Assembly: GCA_934692455.1 (NCBI GenBank)
Contig: CAKUTY010000045.1
Coordinates: 1 to 9,027, forward strand
Direction of reading: 5' to 3'
Length of the DNA: 9,027 nt
Source of the DNA: an uncultured Erysipelotrichaceae bacterium
GTDB taxonomy: Bacteria > Bacillota_I > Bacilli_A > Erysipelotrichales > Erysipelotrichaceae
Numbering within the stretch: position 1 is the first letter of the stretch; every line of letters begins with the position of its first letter. Below the pieces are notes generated by a model. The model saw only the letters and a list, made by a program, of their open reading frames with translations, did not search any database and was not told where the DNA came from. The translations under genes were made by a program, and so were the position numbers. Of the stretch, positions 5,469 to 9,027 are shown in pieces.

Positions 5469-6911
5469 TTACTTTATTTGTTGAAGTAACCACTCATAAA
5501 CAAGATACAAACCATAAGCATCCAAACCACAATATTCGATAAGTTCTTTTTTAACCTTATCATCATCTTCTTCAACACCTAAATCGATATTACGCCAATT
5601 AAAGACAGCCTTCATACCATCATTAATTTCTAAAGATTTATAATTCAAATCAGACACTATGCTTACTAATTGTTTAAGTGTAAAGTTACCTCTCATTCTT
5701 ACATCGTAGATTAGGCCTTCTAAGAAAGGAGTGGCCAAATCAACAAAACGTTCATTAATATTCAATAATTCATCTCTATATTCAGGAAAATAATCAGCAA
5801 GTTCCTTTATTCTTCTGCACTCCGCTCCATAGGCATTATATGCAACTATAGGTCCGGACTTCGGAATGTATTTCAATAGACCTTCCGCAAATTCTCTTCG
5901 ACAATCACCCTTTCCCAAAAATGAATATTTAGACAAATTATTGTTTTCATCAAGTATATATAGAACAAACTCAAAAGGTAAAACATCAAGGGGCCTCAAA
6001 CCATTAAACTGTGGAATCAAATAAGTATCCCATTCAAAGTCAATGAACGTAATTGGCCTAGTACCAAGATGTTTTAACCAATCCGCAAGAGCATATTTTT
6101 GTACATATTTACCCCCGTTCTTGCTTGCCATAACCTGAGCATATTGCACTCTATTTCCCTCAAATTGATCTAAATCAATATCTTTTAGAAGTTCAATGCC
6201 AGCTTGATACATTTTATTCTTATTAGCACTTGAGACTAAAGTTAAAATAGAATCATCAGGCAAATTCTTTTCTTCTCTAAAACATTCATAATAATAAGGG
6301 CAAATATTGTGGCTATGACAAACACGACTCTTTTTTGGACTATATGAATCCAAAGAAGTAGCCTCTATTCTATTTATTATTGATTTAAAATCATAGATTC
6401 TATCACTGAATATATCTAAGAATTTATTGCCATTAATTTCATCGGTTAAAATAAATAACTCTTCAATATTCAAATTATCTTCGAAGACATAATCTTTATT
6501 AATATAAGCTAAATAAATTTTATTTACATTAATATCTAATTTTCTTAAAACCTCTAAAGTTAAACAATAATAAGTATAATCAAAGTCCTTAATAGAAGTC
6601 ATATTATGCACGAAATATAAGTCAAAACCTCCTTCAACTTTGTGCATAATAGGCACCTTTATACGAAGACTATCACATTCAAATCGTGTTTTTATAAACC
6701 ATTCATATTTGTCTATTTCATCAAAGAAAGCACCATTGGTATCACCTACCGTTCCTCTAAAATAATCTTCTATTTTTAAAAATCTTGCCAATAATAATAT
6801 TAAAGATTCATCACTTCTTAAATAATGGTTAAAAGAAGAATTATCGCCAAGAGAATAATAATAAGACCTTGGACATTTATTGAACTTCTTTAAATCCGTT
6901 ATATGATACAT
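5469..6911 (-). CDS. DUF2779-type protein: degenerate Cas4/RecB-like nuclease part fused to a DnaQ-like (RNase H fold) exonuclease part
   Basis: A 480-residue soluble protein of two parts. The N-terminal part (about 1-215) has the cysteine layout of Fe-S-containing Cas4/AddB-like PD-(D/E)XK nucleases: C13 in KKFNKCPRSYYY, then C198, C204 and C210 in VCHSHNICPYYYEC. The C-terminal part (about 285-480) is the DUF2779 region: TFIDFEWDT with D291 and E293, the RPLDVLPFEF segment, VAYNAYGAECRRIKEL with E364, FVDLATPF, and EYCGLDAYG with Y460 and D464. These fit a DEDDy-like 3'-5' exonuclease. Where family members have, as I recall, a D...ExK active site in the N-terminal part, this protein reads P87, F100 and H102, so that half is probably inactive. 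AGGTAGG (6923-6917) precedes the ATG. It lies 20 bases after alr and 27 before hpf. Substrate and role are unknown; nucleic-acid processing or repair is the likely area. Confidence 0.82.
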   Translation of the reverse strand: MYHITDLKKFNKCPRSYYYSLGDNSSFNHYLRSDESLILLLARFLKIEDYFRGTVGDTNGAFFDEIDKYEWFIKTRFECDSLRIKVPIMHKVEGGFDLYFVHNMTSIKDFDYTYYCLTLEVLRKLDINVNKIYLAYINKDYVFEDNLNIEELFILTDEINGNKFLDIFSDRIYDFKSIINRIEATSLDSYSPKKSRVCHSHNICPYYYECFREEKNLPDDSILTLVSSANKNKMYQAGIELLKDIDLDQFEGNRVQYAQVMASKNGGKYVQKYALADWLKHLGTRPITFIDFEWDTYLIPQFNGLRPLDVLPFEFVLYILDENNNLSKYSFLGKGDCRREFAEGLLKYIPKSGPIVAYNAYGAECRRIKELADYFPEYRDELLNINERFVDLATPFLEGLIYDVRMRGNFTLKQLVSIVSDLNYKSLEINDGMKAVFNWRNIDLGVEEDDDKVKKELIEYCGLDAYGLYLVYEWLLQQIK

Positions 6912-6931
6912 AACTACCTACCTAAATTATA

Positions 6932-7972
6932 TCAAATATATATCTTTTCTACACGACAATTTATATCACAAATTAATTCATATGAAATTGTATAGATATT
7001 AGCAGCCATTTTCTCTAAATCACCATAGATAAGAGCCTCATCATACAAGTTACAATCTACATCACTAACATCAACCATCATCTGATCCATACAAATATTG
7101 CCTAAAATATTAACTTCCTTACCATTAATGCTAACAGTATTTCTACCGCTATGAAGTCTAGAAAAACCATCACCATAGCCAACAGAAACAGTTGCCACTT
7201 TTATATCCTTATCAGCGACAAATCTTCTATCATAGCCAATAGGCTCGCCCTTTTTAACCTCTTTAATATGACTAATAACCGACTTCATCGTTAAAGCCTG
7301 TTTTAAACCTTCATAACCGCCTAATCCATAAAGAATGATACCGGGTCTAACCATATCCAAATGATAGAAAGGATGCTTCATAATAGTCCCCGAATTAGCA
7401 CAGTGTCTAATCTTAAAAGTGATACCTTCTTGTTTTAATAAATCAATGTCCTTTATGAATAAATCATATTGAATCTTTGAAAAATCATCATCTAAACAAT
7501 CAGAGAAATGCATAAAAACACCCTCAAAATCAAGATTATTTAAAAGACAAGCTTTTTTCATTTCATCAACATCTTTAAAACCAATACGATTCATGCCAGT
7601 ATCAATCTTTAAATGACACTTAATCTTTAAACCATGTTCATTTAAACTTCTTGCATAAGGAAGTGAATAAACACATTGTGTAATATTATATCTAAATAAC
7701 TTATCAGTATCTTCTAAAGGTGTATAGCCAAGAATTAAGATAGATGTATTTATTCCTCCTTCTCTTAATTCAATAGCCTCCTCTAAGGTACTAACCGCAA
7801 AATAATTTGCACCTAAATCCTCATATAAATGTGCTAATTTAACGGCACCATGACCATAAGCGTTATCTTTGATAACAGGGCAAATCATTGCCCCGTTTAC
7901 TTTATTCTTGACTATATTAAAATTATCAACGATACACTTAGTATCAATCTCAACCCATGTTCTTCTACTCAT
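6932..7972 (-). CDS. alr: Alanine racemase
   Basis: A PLP enzyme that interconverts L- and D-alanine, supplying D-Ala for peptidoglycan. The 346 residues cover the TIM-barrel domain with the PLP lysine K35 in CPVIKDNAYGHG, HLKIDTGMNRIGF (120-132) with K122 and R129 in the positions of the carbamylated Lys and the Arg known from Geobacillus Alr, and MVRPGIILYG (207-216). The C-terminal beta domain has VSVGYGDGF with the second catalytic base Y266 and GNICMDQMMVDVSD with M295. It is slightly shorter than the usual 360-390 residues but complete, ending CRVEKIYI. Asp36 stands where Ala is commonest after the PLP lysine. The ATG at 7972 matches the family N-terminus (RRTWVEID). It has no Shine-Dalgarno, only TATAAT six bases upstream. 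The gene is 15 bases after galK. Confidence 0.97.
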   Translation of the reverse strand: MSRRTWVEIDTKCIVDNFNIVKNKVNGAMICPVIKDNAYGHGAVKLAHLYEDLGANYFAVSTLEEAIELREGGINTSILILGYTPLEDTDKLFRYNITQCVYSLPYARSLNEHGLKIKCHLKIDTGMNRIGFKDVDEMKKACLLNNLDFEGVFMHFSDCLDDDFSKIQYDLFIKDIDLLKQEGITFKIRHCANSGTIMKHPFYHLDMVRPGIILYGLGGYEGLKQALTMKSVISHIKEVKKGEPIGYDRRFVADKDIKVATVSVGYGDGFSRLHSGRNTVSINGKEVNILGNICMDQMMVDVSDVDCNLYDEALIYGDLEKMAANIYTISYELICDINCRVEKIYI

Positions 7973-7978
7973 AAGACT

Positions 7979-7984
7979 ATTATA
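7979..7984 (-). promoter_or_regulatory. Possible -10 element giving a leaderless alr mRNA
   Basis: A perfect TATAAT on the minus strand lies between the galK stop codon (7990-7988) and the alr ATG (7972). Normal spacing to the start point would put +1 at or next to the A of the ATG. There is no TG extension and no convincing -35 at 16-18 bases, so it may be chance in AT-rich DNA. Confidence 0.3.
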
Positions 7985-7987
7985 ACG

Positions 7988-9027
7988 CTAAATTAAAGTC
8001 TTAGTACCAAATGGACGAACAACTAGTTCCATAATAGAGTCTTTATCAAAAACACTTGATAGAACCATCTTATAATCATTAACCAATTCTTTTGGTACAA
8101 CAGCTTGAATAGTGCCACCAAAGCCACCACCATGAACTCGATATGCACCCTTATGGCCCAAGATATAGTCACTCATTGCGATTGCGATAGATAAAGGCTG
8201 ATTCTTTGGCATAGAACTTGGATAAACATTTTGAAGATACATATAACTAGATCTACCAGAACGATTAATTAAATCTAATAAGCTATCGATATCCTTATTC
8301 TCAACAGCTTCCTTCTCTAAAACAGCTCTCTTATCTTCTGTATAGAAGTGGAAACTTCTTAAAATTGAACGATCATTCTTAACTTCTTCTCTTAATTCCT
8401 TAATATGAGTAAAGAAATAATCAGGATCACCATCTCTTAAAACATTACAGTTTAATAATTTAGCAACATCTTTCATTTCACCAGGAACCGCAGAATACTC
8501 ATCACTTAAATCAGCATGATCACCCTTTGTGTTAACTAAAATCAATTCATAACCATAGTCAGTGAAATCAAATTCATAATTTTCGATAACAGGAGCCTTA
8601 GGGTCATTAAAGTCCATAGCCACAAAACCACCAACTGAAATAGAAGCTTGATCTAGCAAACCACTAGCCTTACCAAAATAAACATTCTCAGCATATTGAC
8701 CGATAATAGCTCTATCAACTGGTGTGATTTGACAATCATTGAATAGACAATTGAAAATTTCTACAACCATCATCTCAAAACATGCACTAGATGAAATACC
8801 TGAACCAATCGCAACCTCAGAATCACACATTGCGCTAAAGCCACCAATCTTATAACCTAATTCATTTAGTTTGTTCGCAATGCCCCTAATTAATGATTTA
8901 GAAGTATTCTTTTCACTATCTACTACAGCCAAAGAATTAATATCAACAACACAATCATCAAACTTTGGATCAATAAAGATACATTCGTTATTATCATTAG
9001 CCTTAACTACACAGATATTGTCATAAT
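7988..9027 (-). CDS. galK: Galactokinase (GHMP kinase), N-terminal part beyond the window edge
   Basis: Galactokinase phosphorylates galactose at C1 with ATP, the entry step of the Leloir pathway. The frame is open from the right edge, starting mid-protein at YDNICVVKANDNNECIFIDP, and about 346 residues are visible. The ATP-binding GHMP motif AIGSGISSSACFE is at about 8812-8774, the catalytic Asp in GKASGLLDQASISVGG at 8653-8651, and the C-terminal motif YRVHGGGFGGTIQAVVP near 8143-8093. GDHADLSDEYSAVP and YLQNVY are also typical of the roughly 430-residue Firmicutes-type galactokinases. The N-terminal galactose-binding GRxNLIGEHxDY motif, which separates galactokinase from relatives, must lie outside the window, so substrate is inferred from overall likeness. 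A TTG at 8932 is not the start, because coding continues upstream without a stop. It is followed by alr after 15 bases with no terminator. Confidence 0.93.
   Translation of the reverse strand, partial: YDNICVVKANDNNECIFIDPKFDDCVVDINSLAVVDSEKNTSKSLIRGIANKLNELGYKIGGFSAMCDSEVAIGSGISSSACFEMMVVEIFNCLFNDCQITPVDRAIIGQYAENVYFGKASGLLDQASISVGGFVAMDFNDPKAPVIENYEFDFTDYGYELILVNTKGDHADLSDEYSAVPGEMKDVAKLLNCNVLRDGDPDYFFTHIKELREEVKNDRSILRSFHFYTEDKRAVLEKEAVENKDIDSLLDLINRSGRSSYMYLQNVYPSSMPKNQPLSIAIAMSDYILGHKGAYRVHGGGFGGTIQAVVPKELVNDYKMVLSSVFDKDSIMELVVRPFGTKTLI

Noticed and set aside
6926..6934. TGATATAAT at the end of alr as an extended -10 for the DUF2779 gene
   Set aside because: A start 7 bases downstream would fall within the AGGTAGG ribosome site and no -35 is present; probably chance in AT-rich DNA.
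4573..6934. UGA recoding as Trp (Mycoplasma code)
   Set aside because: UGA is the apparent stop of alr and the small HTH gene, and conserved Trp positions are encoded by UGG.
8930..8932. TTG at 8932 as the galactokinase start
   Set aside because: The frame stays open to the window edge and the upstream residues read as normal galactokinase sequence, so the gene simply continues.
1..9027. CRISPR arrays, insertion sequences, tRNA genes, phage genes or a defence island
   Set aside because: No regularly spaced repeats, transposase motifs or cloverleaf sequences were seen. The nuclease-like protein alone, amid housekeeping genes, does not make a defence system.

Overview
The window looks like a piece of chromosome from a low-GC (roughly one-third G+C) Gram-positive bacterium of the Bacillota/Mycoplasmatota type, possibly near the Erysipelotrichia or Acholeplasma-like lineages. 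The signs are strong AGGAGG-type ribosome sites at several genes, a long-form hibernation factor, a YebC2-type protein and Enzyme I of the PTS. UGA acts as a stop codon (it ends alr and the small HTH gene) and Trp is encoded by UGG, so this is not the Mycoplasma code 4. The lineage is an inference. I see no mobile element, CRISPR array, tRNA, rRNA or phage gene. The window is densely packed and mostly housekeeping.

Layout, left to right. On the minus strand, fmt (initiator-tRNA formylation) runs off the left edge; its promoter lies back to back with that of rpsT (ribosomal protein S20), the only plus-strand gene. rpsT ends at its own terminator (1047-1072), which faces the terminator of the minus-strand genes (1085-1110). 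Reading leftwards from 2783 to 1113 is a three-gene unit: an Alg14-like and an Alg13-like half of a split glycosyltransferase, overlapping by one base, followed by a YebC2-type translation factor. Reading leftwards from the right edge to about 2787 is a six-gene run: galK (truncated by the edge), alr, a large DUF2779-type nuclease-like protein, hpf, a small helix-turn-helix protein and ptsI, closed by a strong GAAA-loop terminator. Intergenic gaps in this run are about 8 to 42 bases.

How the genes fit together. fmt, rpsT, hpf and the YebC2 protein all act on translation (initiation, 30S assembly, ribosome hibernation, probably relief of stalling). galK and ptsI serve sugar entry and phosphorylation, alr supplies D-alanine for peptidoglycan, and the Alg13/Alg14-like pair makes a surface glycan linkage. 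The 42-base gap before ptsI holds two perfect palindromes placed like operators and is the best candidate for a local control point.

The points most worth a second look are: the DUF2779 protein, whose N-terminal Cas4/RecB-like nuclease half appears to have lost its catalytic residues while its cysteines and its C-terminal exonuclease residues remain; several genes without a Shine-Dalgarno sequence but with TATAAT just upstream of the ATG (fmt, alr), suggesting leaderless mRNAs; the tandem palindromes at ptsI; and the unrecognised small HTH protein between hpf and ptsI. I found no clear new multi-gene system.
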